From assembly GCA_039545315.1 (NCBI GenBank), contig BCIM01000002.1:27369-91368 (forward strand): a DNA stretch of 64,000 bases, written 5' to 3'. The DNA comes from Kondoa malvinella. Taxonomy: Eukaryota; Basidiomycota; Agaricostilbomycetes; Agaricostilbales; Kondoaceae. The translations under genes were made by a program, and so were the position numbers. Of this stretch, positions 34,085-45,466 are shown in pieces; position 1 is the first letter of the stretch; the number at the start of each line of letters is the position of its first letter. The notes below the pieces were generated by a model. It did not search any database and was not told the origin of the DNA. It saw nothing but the letters and a program-made list of their open reading frames with translations.

Positions 34085-37000
34085 ATGGTTTGCAGCAAGC
34101 CTTCGAACGTATGCGGTCAAGTTGCACCTGAGATTAAAGCTCCGTGCAAAAGCAAATGTGCGCCAAACAGAGCCTGTGGCGAAAAGGTGGAAACTGCTTG
34201 GGGCGAAGAGTTGGTGGAAATCAAAGCAAAGCACCCTCTGGTTGATATCGGTTTGTCAAAACTTTATATATTTTCCTTTCTTTTAACTGATTAGCTGTTC
34301 TCTAGACATGCTATGCTACTGCTGTGCTACTATCTTGGTCCAGCAGCTGCCAGCTATTCCTAAAGAGGAAATTGTCGTCAGCAAGTCCGAATTGGTTGGC
34401 GAGATTGGCACTGCAAACGGGTACGTGGCTTACTATATTGCTTATAGCCTTCGAGCGCTAAAACGTTGTGATAGCCCTTCGACCACAATAAATGAACTCG
34501 CCCGCATCTTGAAACGTTGCTGTCGAAGATTGCGGTCGATTTGTCCAGCAAACGATTGCTGCTTCGTTTCAGTTCCCCAAGGTGTGGCAAGTTCAGTGAT
34601 CAATAATGGCGAGATTGATTCGAAGCTGGATTCCGCTTTGCCCCCCGATCCACCCTGTTTCAATAAGCCCACTTCTCAATTGCAAGTGATCGACTCCAGG
34701 ACGCGTCTTACGCTGGAAGTATCTGGCATGGATTGTGCAGATTGCGCGATGAAAGTGACGCGGGCTGTCGAGCGCTTGGCGAATGTCGATCTGCTTGATT
34801 TCAATTACTTCACCGGTCGTGCAACTGTTACCCACGATCCCGAGATCACTACGGCTCGTTCTATCACAAATTTCGTCGCTAGAGCCACCGGTTTCGCAGT
34901 GAATCCTCTGATACAAGAAGACACCAACGATCCTACCACGCACAACTCTCTTCCGCTCAAATTCAGCAAGTCGATACCACAAGACGTTTTGAGCCGTTTC
35001 GATGTGAGATCGAAGGGTGAAGCTGGCGGTTACATGGAGGNATCCTTTATGGCGAAAGGAGCGGCTGGGCGTAGTTCTCGGGAAGTTATGGCAGAGTTGG
35101 CTGCATATGGTCCGACCCTCGTCGATGTAGACCTGATCCAGAAGGCACAAGATCGAGTCACCCAAGATTTCAAATCAGTCGGTCTTCGCACGATTGCAAT
35201 CATCATTTTGGCTATCCCTGTTTTGATCTTGGCTTGGGCACCACTTCCAAGGAATCCCATCGCTTACGGCGCGGCATCAGTGGGTCTCACCACACTAATT
35301 CAAGGGCTTGCAATGCCTATAGTCATGTCATCTGTCCGATCGATACTATTCCTCCATCAAGCTGACATGGCCGTCCTTATAACTGTCAGCACTTTGACGG
35401 CATATATCTTCAGCCTCGTCGCATTCGGCCTTGAAGTCGCCGGTACACCCTTCGCTAAACCATTCTTCGAGACAACGGCATTGCTTATTCCTCTAATCTA
35501 CCTTGGCCGCTTCATACAAGCCTCCTGTCGCAAATCCGCGAAATCCACCATCGCGGCTCTTCAACAACTACAGTCCAAAGAAGTCGTACTTGTGGTGGGT
35601 GATGGCTCGTCAGCTGTCGAGCAACCTCTCGACATTCGGTAAGCACAGCATTGCCGTGATATCTGCTCAACTGACCTTCATTGTGCAGACTCCTTCATTA
35701 TGGTGATATCATCCGCATTCGACCAAATACTCGTCTTCCGACCGATGGCACAGTTGTTGCTGGCACGGGTCAAGTCAATGAAGCATCTGCGACAGGTGAA
35801 AGTCTTCCCATCACCAAGAAGTTCGGTGACTCCGCAATCGCGGCCACTCTCAACATGATCGGCACTTTCGATCTACAAGTCAATTCTCTAGCCCATGAAA
35901 ATTCTTTATCCCATGTCTGCGCCATGGTTCAGCAAGCTCAGAATTCACGCTCGCCTTATCAAGATCGGGCCGACCGCTTTGCTGCTGCCATCTTACCCAT
36001 CGCCAGCACACTTGCTCTGGTCGCTTTCATTACATGGATCCTGGTCAACCGATTTACTAAGCGCCTGTCGCCCGTTGACTCTTTCGTCAGCGCACTCACG
36101 TACGCTCTTTCGATTCTGATTGTCAGCTGTCCTTGCGCCATCGGCCTCGCCGTAAGAGATCCCTCTTCTGCTTATGCATATGCATTCTGTAGGCTCATTG
36201 ATTTTGTTAGATTCCTTTGGTAATGTCATCGGCTATGCGTATCGGTCTCCGCGAGAAGGTTTTGTTCAGATCAGCGGAGGCCATTCAAGCTACGAACTCG
36301 GCCGACACATTTATTTTCGACAAGACGGGCACACTCAGTCAAGGAAAGTTCTGTATCCAACACCAAAACGTAGTGATTTCCGATTGCGAACGTCTGCTGT
36401 TTGGTCTGGTGTCATCAAGTGATCATCCTATCTCCAAAGCAATTGCTCAACACCTTAGCATTGAACAAAGTCAGACATCAAACGATCAATCGTCAATTTT
36501 CGACAACGTAGAAGTCTTACCTGGTTTGGGCATCAAAACCCGACACGCCGGTTACGATTTATTGGGCGGCAGTCCGAAATTTACCGACACTCTACAACAT
36601 CCCTTTGTTAAACGACTGGAAAGCCTTTCCTTATCCATCTTCGTAGTTACGCTCGGTGGACAACTCCTTGCCGCTTTCGGGCTGGCTGACGCTCCTCGTG
36701 AAGATTCAGCAGCACTTATTGGAGATTTGAAGGCGCGAAACAAGAGGGTCGTCATGCTCTCTGGCGACAATCTACCAGCAGCACGGCGGTTCGCACGGCT
36801 CGTCAACATTCCGGATGAAGATGTGGAAGCTTCCTGCACGCCGGCATTCAAAGCGGACTACATAAAGGATGTTCAGCAACAAGGTCACAAAGTCTGTTTC
36901 GTTGGCGATGGAGTGAATGACGGGCCTGCATTGGCTCAAGCAAACATTGGCGTCTCTATGGGTTCTGGCTCTGATGTGGCTATGTCAGCATCTGGCGCAG

Positions 37001-37263
37001 TCTTTCTCACCGACAACCTACATCGTTCAGTTGTTGTAGCCGCTGACTTAGCAGTCCAAGCTCGACAACACTCTATCGCCGCTCTTGCATGGTGTTTTGT
37101 CTATTTTATTCTTGCCTTTTTGTTGGCGTCTGGCGTCCTTATCAAAGTCAAGCTTGAACCTCAATGGGCCGGCTTGGGGGAATTGGCGAGTGTAGTTCCA
37201 GTGATTGTGATTGGCTTGAGTTTGCACTTGCGATGGATCCGGTACAAGCCAGCAGGTATTTGA
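34085..37263 (+). CDS. P1B-type heavy-metal ATPase with Cys-rich N-terminal extension
   Basis: Metal-exporting pump of about 1004 residues, from exons 34085-34250, 34306-35638, 35689-36151 and 36211-37263. The N-terminus is a Cys-rich stretch (VCSKPSNVC, CKSKCAPNRAC, MLCYCCAT, KRCCRRLRSICPANDCC) resembling metallothionein-like metal-binding tails. One HMA domain follows with SGMDCADCAMKV. The core has TGES (actuator), membrane motif CPC in VSCPCAIGLA, phosphorylation site DKTGTLS, HP in SSDHPISKA, and GDGVNDGPALA. CPC with a GMDCxxC HMA fits the Cu or Cd/Zn subgroups, as in fungal PcaA-like cadmium pumps. The exact metal cannot be decided. One ambiguous base lies at 35041 inside an otherwise open frame. 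It is flanked by transposase pieces and enclosed by IR-L and IR-R. Confidence 0.9.
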
Positions 37264-37571
37264 TGGTCAAAGCAACTACAAGCAATAGGATGAATATTGT
37301 TCTTGCATTTGGCTACTCTCTGTTTAAGCGGACGAAAACGTCTGTTGTAGTGTTTTGTTTCATAGATATGTCATATGTGATGTGTGATCTCATAGCAGTG
37401 CTGGATGCTAATTCCGGGTAGTTGCGCACTGTAGGGCGACAATCTCGTGCTTGCCAGTTCTCACCGATTAAGTCCAAACGTTGCGAAAGAGTTACAGAAA
37501 GGTGACCTTCTTTGAGGTACGAGAATCTGTTCAGTGGTAGGTCTGCTTCGGTTTGAACTGTTGCACCCCGA
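37264..37571. other. Spacer between ATPase and transposase N-half
   Basis: About 300 bp. The minus strand stays open across most of it in a frame reachable by splicing from the transposase half (an intron ending near 37610), so it may be the continuation of that broken gene. Confidence 0.35.
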
Positions 37572-38420
37572 TTAACCTTGCTGTTGCCGATGAACTTTGT
37601 TGTTTCTAGATCGATTTTGGCTGTATGATCGTATTGTTCGTCTCATACCTTGTTCCATCAACAGCACAGCCAATGCAAGTGTGTCCACTGTAGGTTCTTT
37701 GAGCCCTGGTATAATGCCAAGGATGAAGAGATTGGCGGGTAGCCAGCGAATTTCATGGGGAAGAGAATAGCATACTAACAGTATAAGACCAAGCGACATC
37801 TTCTTTCCAGCGATTTTGTTCGTTAGCGGGTTGTACCAGTCAATAAAGATGCCAAAAACGTAATTGCCGCTGTCCTTGACGAAATCGCCTAGAGATTGCC
37901 AAGCCGGAGAATGCCAGACATCGCCCATAATCTCTTGCGGCACGGCATTGAGTGCTTGATCTAAAGCATCTTCAATACCATCTCTTGATAGGAACCATGT
38001 AAGCCAGCTCGTTAGTTCCTGCGTACTGTATTGTCGATTCGGCACCTGCTTAGGTAGACCACGACCACTCTGTTGAATGCGGAACAAAGGTGTATTGCAA
38101 GGTCGGCTCTGGGGTGATATACGCCATAGACATATTTGAGGTGCACTTGCCGGCTCGTAGATGGAGAAACATCCGCTGCAGACCATCGTTCGAATGATAG
38201 TTGGCTCGAGGTCTACTTGTAGAATAGCGGTGCGAATGTCTTTTGGCAGTTTCGTTTCAGAGGTAAAGATTGACGATAGGTTCTCCAAGACCAGTCCGAC
38301 TGATTTCAAGAATAGAGAGGAGTTGTGTCTGCTGACCCCACAGACCAGGTAGAGCCAAGTGCCGATTGTGAGGAATGCAGCTATAATTGGTGCTGGATCC
38401 AGCCTCCAGGTGTCCCGCAA
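37572..38420 (-). pseudogene. Tnp2/CACTA-like transposase, N-terminal half, inverted relative to the C-terminal half
   Basis: The minus strand encodes a segment recognisable from basidiomycete Tnp2-type transposases: a Cys region (MVCSGCFSIYEP, CNTPLF), YSTQELTSWLTWFLSR, DGIEDALDQALN, DVWHSPAWQSLGDF, FGIFIDWYNPLTNKIAGKK, SLGLILLVCYSLPHEIRW and LFILGIIPGLKEPT. In related proteins this is followed directly by the segment found on the plus strand at 38669-40645, so the original gene has been split by an inversion. The frame is open for about 280 codons. The family name rests on my memory of such proteins, not on a search. Confidence 0.65.
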
Positions 38421-38461
38421 TGCAACTCCATCCTTGTCTGCCTCACTGATGTGCGCAGTTT

Positions 38462-38674
38462 GCCCTGGCGGAGTAAGCAGGTAATCGCAAATAATTCATT
38501 CCGGAGAACCTACTTTTTGGCACTGCTTGCACAAGCCTGGCTGCAGGTGCTGTTTCATGCTGTCTTGACTGCAAGACCTGCTCAATGCGCAGCACTGGAA
38601 TCTCTCTAGCTGCTTGAAGTACTGCTTGATGTGATTTGTAGGCGGTAGGCTTAAATCGTTTTCCAGGCTTGTTC
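38462..38674 (+). repeat. Direct repeat D, right copy, at the transposase inversion junction
   Basis: About 200 bp highly similar to 33421-33629, same orientation. It lies exactly between the two oppositely oriented transposase halves. The minus-strand Cys-motif frame (FQCCALSRSCSQDS, PGLCKQCQKVG) would sit just upstream of the N-terminal half in that gene's direction. Confidence 0.75.
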
Positions 38675-40645
38675 CTACGGTTACTGCCTTCTATCACGGA
38701 TGCTGTCGGCGGTCAGAAGCTTGAAGGCTGCGCATCTCATACTGCCAAGCAATTCTGCCCATACTGCGAATTACCTCACGACCAGCTGTCCAGCATGCGT
38801 TTGTCTGCATCTGAAAGAACCACTACCACAATCCTACGAGACGCTAACGCCTTCAAAGCCCTCGTCACTGAAACAGACCGAGCTGCACATGTCAAGAAAA
38901 CAGGACGACGGTGGACCGAGCTGCATAGGCTCTCATATCGAGACCATAAGATGTGTAATGTGCTTGGCATAATGCATAATTGGTTGATTGGCGTACTTCA
39001 ACATCACGCGCGTCGAAAGTGGGGCCTCGATATAGCAAGAGCTAAGAATGACGACAACCTTTTCAAGCCTCAACCTGCCACTGCCGACGACAGTGTGCCC
39101 ATGAACATCGATACCGATGACGATCTGCAGCAGGAAGTGCATGAACTGCTGGAAGACGCTGCAAGCGATCTGAACACCTTGGAAGAACGGAGAGCCAGAG
39201 TGAGACGGGCAGGGACAGTGCCGCTGGAAGAAGGGGACGATCTTGATGAAGCATATACGGCTGAATCGGAAAGCAGTCAAGATTCTTCCGATGGCGAGTC
39301 CGATGCGGAGCTTCAGGAGGCAAGGTCTGCAGCTGCGCAAGAGCAGCAGAAGAAAAAGAAGAAGGGGGAAGAACCGATCGTCAACATCTTCGTACCAAGT
39401 GAATTGGAAGAGATTCGCTCAGCTATAAGCGAAGCTTATCTACCCTCCTGGATCGATCGACCTCCAGTCAACTTTGGAGAAAAGTCTCATGGCAAATTGA
39501 AGGCCGACAACTGGCTTGTCCTCTTTACAATTCTGCTTGTCTTCTCACTTCCCGAGATGTGGCTGCGACAGAACAACGTAGTCTCACAAAAATTGCTTGC
39601 AAATTTCTACGACCTCTCTGGCTGTACTCATATTCTCTTCAATTATACGACCAGCGAAAGAGCTGCTAAGATCTTCGGCAACCTTTACAAATCCTATCAC
39701 AAAACCTTGGCAGAATTGTTTCCAAGATCGCGGCTGCGTCCAAATCACCATTATGCCCTGCATCTACCTATGTTGATGATTTTCTGGGGACCTCTCATGC
39801 GTCTTAGCGAATTTCCTGGAGAGCGGATGATCGGACAATTGCAACAGATTAAAACCAACCACAGAGTTTGTAAGGAACGGTGCTGCCAGAACCATGACCT
39901 GAGCTGATCAACATTCATAGATCAATTTGATCTCACCGCTTTACACCAGATATGCAGAAGAAGTCGCTTACTAGCGCATCTACAATCAACCTCATCTGCT
40001 GTATCACCCCTTTTACAGTCCATCAAGGCTCTGCTGTCGCCTTCGAAAGCAATCGTAATAGAAGGTCAGACCAATATTCCACTTTCCGGTACGGCAAGAG
40101 CAGCTTTCAATCGGATTGGCCAATACATTCCGGAGGAAATATACGATGGTATTCTGAACCTGGTCAACAAGACTCGCTCTCGAAACAAGAAGATACAACA
40201 TTACGCAAATCTTCCCCACCCTCCCACGTGTTCTGTTCTAACAAGAACTGGTCAGGAAAAGCTGACTTGCCAGCGCAACGGTCGCACCATTTCGCTGATA
40301 GAGCGCAATGCAAACAATGGCATCGTTTGGCTGCTGCATGGCAAAGAGAAACAACCTGCCAAAGTCGTCTCCATTTGGCAAATCGAGGTAGATGGGCATC
40401 TGCGAGTATTTCTCGAAGTCGCATTCTTCAAAATCCTATCAGACACCGATCAAGCTATGAACTGGTGCAGGCGGTATCCTTTTTTCTTTGTGTCATTACA
40501 CTATGCGCAGACCACTGAATCCGTCATAGTGGAGGATTGCGATATTATCTGTCAAGGTGCAGCTCGCGTGCGTCCAGCTGGAACATTTGGGATAAAAAGC
40601 GAAACTATCTTAGTAGCAGACCTGAATCGCTGGCGACAAATGTAA
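38669..40645 (+). pseudogene. Tnp2/CACTA-like transposase, C-terminal half
   Basis: The plus strand encodes LLPSITDAVGGQKLEGCASH, a zinc-knuckle-like FCPYCELPHDQL, VLGIMHNWLIGVLQHHARRK (the usual histidine-rich catalytic-core segment), an acidic low-complexity insert (39090-39370) and PSWIDRPPVNFGEKSHGKLK. An intron (39870-39920, GTAAGG donor) leads to a second long open exon containing YIPEEIYDGILNLVNKTR, CQRNGRTISLIERN and ILVADLNRWRQM before the stop. No start codon or N-terminus belongs to it here. The N-half lies inverted next to it, so it is probably not expressed as a complete enzyme. The frame is otherwise intact, which suggests a recent break. Confidence 0.7.
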
Positions 40646-41654
40646 TCGCTGGTACACACACATATATATTGTACAGTACACTTCATTCCAATAAAGATAG
40701 TTTCAGGCAGCAACGTAGATAAAGCAGTTGCAAAGGCGGCAAGTGAGCTGTCAAGTTTGTAGTGTAACAGGCACAAGCTGTGACGCCTCAACAATGCCGA
40801 TTGGCAAGATGAAGCCTGCGTCTCTACAAGTAACGTGTGCATTCCTATTCGAATCTACATTTTGATGAGCTACATACCTTAAACAGCATCCACCCAGAAT
40901 AAAGATGTGAAACCAAATTCATCTACCGCAATAGGATGTCCGTAACTGCCTAAGATGCTGTTTTCTTCCTTGCAGCCTTGAAGACCGTAGCAGCGTTGTC
41001 CATTTCCTTCTTGGTCATTAGATTGCCTTTGCACAGATCGCCATACCCGACTCTTGACACCACCTTCAGATACCCTGTTTGGACTTGCTCAGCTCCCCCG
41101 TCAGCGCCTGTAGCTTAACGCTCAGCGATGTTCATTAACGCAATAATTGCCCAGAATTTGCCGAGCCGGCAACTCTCTGGTAAGCCATACCAAACTCGCA
41201 GAGTTTTGCGAGGCATTCGCTTATCTAAAGCCAATACTTAATGACTACAAGCCATATCAGCTACGATTACTGGCAGCCTAACGAGCTTACTGGCGCCACA
41301 CATCTCTCGTGGCCTGAAGTATACTGAAAGAGTGTGATTCCAGCACTTCAGGAGCCTTGAGGTTTCCGTCCAGGAATTCCGACATCATTCTCTCACATTC
41401 CATTTTCTCCTTCATCATTTGCAATCCCATATTGAATTGGCTTTTGTATAATGCGGTTGTTCCATGGGTCGTTGGCGACAGAGTTCCCCAGTTCTGCTCG
41501 TATAGCCGAGATTGAGTCCCGAAGACTTTGAAATGTCGCAAGAGCCGCAACAGCAGCAGTGCCCCAACCCAATAGGGGAGCAGAACGATTGAATGTGGTC
41601 CAGACTCTTTGCACCGCGGTAGTTTGGATTCAACCGGCGGGTAAAGCAAACCCG
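40646..41654. other. Region downstream of the transposase, no clear gene
   Basis: Mostly non-coding. A minus-strand open frame around 41650-41287 overlaps another in a different frame (MQRVWTTFNRSAPLLGWGTA). Neither matches a family I recognise. Could be a decayed gene of the mobile region. Confidence 0.3.
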
Positions 41655-41740
41655 CTTAAACCCGCTATGCACAAACCTTGACAGCTGACTTTACAGCCGG
41701 TCAAATTTCAAGATTTGGCACCTCCTTTGCCCGTTTGATA
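41655..41740 (-). repeat. Isolated terminal fragment of repeat R
   Basis: Contains the diverged reverse complement of the R end: TTGACAGC...ACAGCCGGTCAAATTTCAAG...TGGCACCTCCTTTGCCC. It lies directly outside the right arm of the long inverted repeat. Confidence 0.6.
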
Positions 41741-41762
41741 GCGCACAGGCAGTAAATCACCA

Positions 41763-42257
41763 CGCTAAATACGTCAAAATGTCCCGATACGCATACAACA
41801 TAGGCATTATTATCTTTTCAGTCAAATAAAAACAATGGTACACCCATCTGCCGCACACAGCGCTTGCTGCAGACCTACTGGACCTGTGCTTGGTTGTATT
41901 GTGGCCCGGTCCGTCTCTGATCATCTAATTGTCGACGGCCATGTGCTGCCCCTCTTCGTCCGACACGTCGGTTTCTGCTACATCCTTCTCCGCCATGTCC
42001 AGATCTCCATTGCCAAGCATTTCTTCATCCCCGTCTTCATCTTCATCTTCATTATCTGCGTCGGATGCGTAATAGTCGTAGATTTCAAGAGCTTGGCCGT
42101 ATACACGTTCGAACTCCTTGTCTGATATCCTGTCCGAGTCGTGCGTATGGGCATGCTTCAATGTATCGGAAGGAAAGGTGACTTTGTATTCGGCTAGCTT
42201 TTGTTTGAGCGGGCGAGAGAGTCTGTTGAACTGTTTTGCTTCATAATATTGAATGCC
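41763..42257 (-). repeat. Long inverted repeat, right arm (IR-R)
   Basis: Reverse complement of 32900-33381 with very few differences. Similarity ends sharply near 42257, inside what is coding sequence in gene X, so this arm was made by duplicating a piece of gene X rather than being a classical terminal repeat. Confidence 0.9.
41925..42257 (-). pseudogene. Truncated 3' copy of gene X
   Basis: The minus strand encodes the last ~110 codons of gene X (from YYEAKQFNRLSRPLKQK through the acidic tail to HMAVDN and the same stop). The frame is unbroken, but there is no upstream part. The near identity to the full copy points to a recent duplication or to gene conversion. Confidence 0.85.
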
Positions 42258-42637
42258 TTTGCGGGCTGTAAAACATTCTCCATGCTCGTGATTCGTAGGA
42301 CAATGGTCGCTCGTGCATTCTTCAGCTGATCATGACGGTTACAAGCAAGCAACGTATGCCTAATCTGCAAACCACTGAATCTCCCGCATGTCTGTTTCTC
42401 GCTTCGCTCCTAGTGATCGTATCCAACAATATGGTTCTCTCCTTGCTATTCGTTGCGCATCGGCCGTAGTCACGTATTCCCTTCGTATCGTTGTGTCTAA
42501 TTCTGTCTGGCCGCTGTCCTATTAAAGGTCACACGAGGCCTGGCAGCGTCTCTTCGTCAGCTATATAAGGCATATCGCTGCTCGTCCCTTCTTTCTAGCT
42601 ACCACTTGCCGTCCTACTTCAATCGATCTCAGCAGAC
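42258..42637. promoter_or_regulatory. Upstream region of the CipC-like gene
   Basis: 380 bp between the right arm of the long inverted repeat and the CipC-like start. A TATATAAGG-like box occurs about 70 bp before the start codon (CTATATAAGGC near 42560), a plausible core promoter. Confidence 0.45.
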
Positions 42638-43368
42638 ATGGGCTTCTTTCATCGTACGCTCTTCAGTCTACCGCTATACGCAGTATAGCTGATATACGCA
42701 CAGACGACTCTGAACAGGCTCAAGCGTATCAGCAATTTCAGCAATACGACGGTTCTGAGGAGCACAAATCCAAGGTCAATCTCCTTACTCTTACGAGTGA
42801 CTTAGCTCAAGCCGTTCTTGCAATTCTCACATGAGCTGATTGCGGGAGCTGTTGCTTTCGAGGCTGAAAGTACGTACATCGCCCTTTGCTTCGAGGGCAG
42901 CGCTGATGATCTGTCTAGAGGCTTATCAATCTCACGTTCGTCGGAGCGTCAAAAGCTGTAACAAAGTGAATTCATTCCTCTGTGGACACAGTGTCAACAG
43001 AACGGTCAGCCACAAACGCACACCGAGGTATGATCTAGACAGGCGTTACATCAAAGCTGAACTAGTTGTCCAGGCCAAGGACATTCTTGCTGGCTTCGTC
43101 GGTATGCAATCCATTGTTCCTTCTAAATCTACTGCTTACATGGTTTTAGGCGGCTTCGTTGACCGTGAAGTCGAAACTAAAGGTAATTTTTACGACGCTG
43201 AATCTAGGTATACTCATATTGCTTTAGGTCTCGACTTTGTCGACCGAGAGCAAGCCAAGCATCGCGGCAGAGAGCAAGCTTACCAGGTCAGTCCCGCTCA
43301 TGGACAGTCGTGACATGCTCATGCGAAAACAGGTTGCCGACAACCAATTCGGACAGGGCAACTATTGA
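42638..43368 (+). CDS. CipC-like small stress protein (DUF3759)
   Basis: Multi-exon gene for a short protein with the CipC pattern: MGFFHR, then DDSEQAQAYQQFQQYDGSEE, FSHELIAGAVAFEAEKAYQS, AKDILAGFVGGFVDREVETK, GLDFVDREQAKHRGREQAYQ, ending QFGQGNY. The family was first described as concanamycin-induced protein C in Aspergillus, and its biochemical role is unknown. Expression often follows stress or host contact in other fungi. Eight or nine small exons are needed. One intron (42775-42811) would be only 37 nt and is uncertain. Confidence 0.75.
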
Positions 43369-43607
43369 GGCTGAGTTGGGCTCATTGTATACCTTCATAG
43401 TTAGCTTCTCGCATGCACGGATATATTTCTGATTCCCTTTCGAAGGCACTGGCGTATGATTGCGGTGTTGCCGAAAGCTTTTACAACGATGATATTTGCA
43501 ATGTTGTACGAATAAGAGAACTACACGATGTTCTCGATGTTCTCGACAGATCACTGTGTCTACACTGAGCAAATGATGAACGACGAGATGTAGAGACTGA
43601 CCGTTTA

Positions 43608-44399
43608 TCACACATTCTGCATGACCATGCCAGCTTTGATAAACATGGTCGCTGCGTCAAAGGTGAGCAAAGTAAGTATGAATGAGCAAAATATAACGCA
43701 CAAACGAGACCGATCCCGCCAACGTAGACGATACTGCGAAGGTTTGCGACAGAGTCTGATTCGTTGAAGATGTACAATATGTTGTAGAGGACTCGGCTGC
43801 CCAAGTAGGCGAAAGTGAGCGTGTTGGCAGTGGAAGCGGGTAGCTATATGGATGAGCGAGGTCGACTGACAGCGACACGAAAAGCATACCTTGGCGATGT
43901 TCATAGCGACAACACCTGTCAAAGAGTCAACGCATATATAGTACACGAGGCATGAGACAGACCAGCTGCGAAGAATCCCATGCCTTCGAATCCGTTCATC
44001 TTAGAACAACATCAGCCCTATTCGGAGACTTGAATGACACACTCACATTAGCGGCCTCAGCTCGCATGATCTGCCTTTGTACAGCTGAGGGCTTCTCAAT
44101 GCGCTGGAGAGCTGTTAAGGACTGGCGTGGGCTGCGAGACAAACTTTAGACATGGCCAAATGCATTTGGGCGTCGGCCTACGCAGAGTTGTGGAACTGCT
44201 TGCCATAGAGACTACAGTGCTTTCAGTACAGAACAGTGCACAGGACAGGAGACTGACGAGATGGCATAGAAATGAGCGCTCACTGCGACAGAAATCAGCT
44301 CACGCCAATTGACGATATTTTGGCAAACCCACTCGCAACGAGCCAGCTGGCAGGGACAGCCATCAAGCTATAGTTGTAGGAGTCCATGAAAGACGACAT
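43608..44399 (-). CDS. MAPEG-family membrane protein (microsomal glutathione-S-transferase-like)
   Basis: Small four-helix membrane protein. The start at 44399 gives MSSFMDSYNYSLMAVPASW. Later exons give ANGFEGMGFFAAGL, GVVAMNIAKLPASTANTLTF, YLGSRVLYNILYIFNESD, ANLRSIVYVGGIGLVSTMFI and KAGMVMQNV. The A-N-E-N/F-P-like region and the SRVLYN motif are typical of fungal MAPEG proteins. Function by family: eicosanoid or glutathione metabolism and membrane detoxification. Catalytic activity is not proven. It converges with the CipC-like gene. Confidence 0.78.
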
Positions 44400-44465
44400 T
44401 ATTGCTCAGTTTTGGCGGTATCGACACAAGCGCAGTTAATACAAACATGCAGATGATCGTCAAAC

Positions 44466-44855
44466 TCAAAACTTGACCGGCTGTCAAGTTCTGCACATTT
44501 CGGAGATAAGGCAAGCCGGTAGATCACTTCCCCGGATTCAATCTGTAATGCCTTCTTGGACGAATGCTTATCTGAACAGTTTGCACACCAACACTATCTA
44601 AGCATGTAAAGCTTATGTTGACAAGAACAAACAGACAGACTGCTGGATGCCAGATAGGAGCGAGCGTTCTTTCCGTCTAGTAAGGAACTTCCAGATTGAT
44701 CACCTGCCCGCAGTCTTACGGCACATGTTATGCTATTCCGGCCCAAGCAACGCGGCAGCTGGCACACTCTTCTCCGACAGACACACATGGTTATATTGTC
44801 TTTTGATCGTTGCTTTGTTTGCTTATTGCTTAATCTCTCTTTGGTCCCGCTGTGG
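44466..44855 (+). repeat. Dispersed repeat R, copy 2 (3'-truncated)
   Basis: Starts at ACTTGACCGGCTGTCAAG and runs through CTTTCCGTCTAGTAAGGAAC and TCTTTGGTCCCGCTG, where similarity to copy 1 stops. Inserted just upstream of the MAPEG gene. More diverged from copy 1 than copy 3 is. Confidence 0.8.
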
Positions 44856-45466
44856 TCGACCAAGTCCAACCTCTATAGTCTTATAGCATAACGGTAGTAC
44901 CACTGTACATGACTCATCGCGGCCGAGCGAAGAGAATGATGAGTAAGGAGTAATGGTCAGGCGAGATGAACCGTACAGATCATGGGATGGTATAGACGTC
45001 CACCTGATAGCAGAGAAGAAAGGGAAAGCGTATCGGGATGCCGTAGACGTTCAGAAGGCATCTTCGGATCCCACTAGTATAAATAGCGCGAAAAATCGCT
45101 GTAATTCATCAACGAGCTTATTCTCAGAGATCCGCTTTCTGCCAGCGATAGAGTAGATCACTAGCTTCTAGTGAGCGAAAGAACGAGTGCTTAAGATCAA
45201 GATCGTCCTTGAGAGACGACGGAAGTAATTTGAGAAAGGGAAGAACAGCAGATAGCGACTTCCTAGATAGAGCGAGAGAGCGGCAATAGCCGATAGCTGA
45301 CATAGTATAGCGCATAAAGCGAGACAGACAGTATCAGAAGACAGCGAGAGCGAGAGATCGACAAGAAGTCATCTTCTTTATTGACAGCGAACAGGCCCGT
45401 ACCCTTCTGTACGAGACCGCACGAGTAGATAAGCAAGGCTACTCTGCGGAGTGGTAGAAGACTTAC
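44856..45466. other. Purine-rich non-coding stretch
   Basis: About 600 bp with many GAGA/AGCGAG runs (45100-45360) and no recognisable coding exon. May be a decayed mobile-element sequence. Confidence 0.35.

Noticed and set aside
34308..34670. Separate upstream small Cys-rich gene before the P1B-ATPase
   Set aside because: The Cys-rich stretch is continuous in frame with the HMA domain through one good intron, and the decayed copy keeps the same order.
41287..41650. Protein-coding gene on the minus strand
   Set aside because: Two overlapping frames are equally open and neither matches a known family. Left as an undefined region.
32900..42257. Classical terminal inverted repeats of a DNA transposon
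   Set aside because: One arm ends inside the coding sequence of gene X and the other continues into the complete gene. They look like a duplicated gene fragment rather than element termini.
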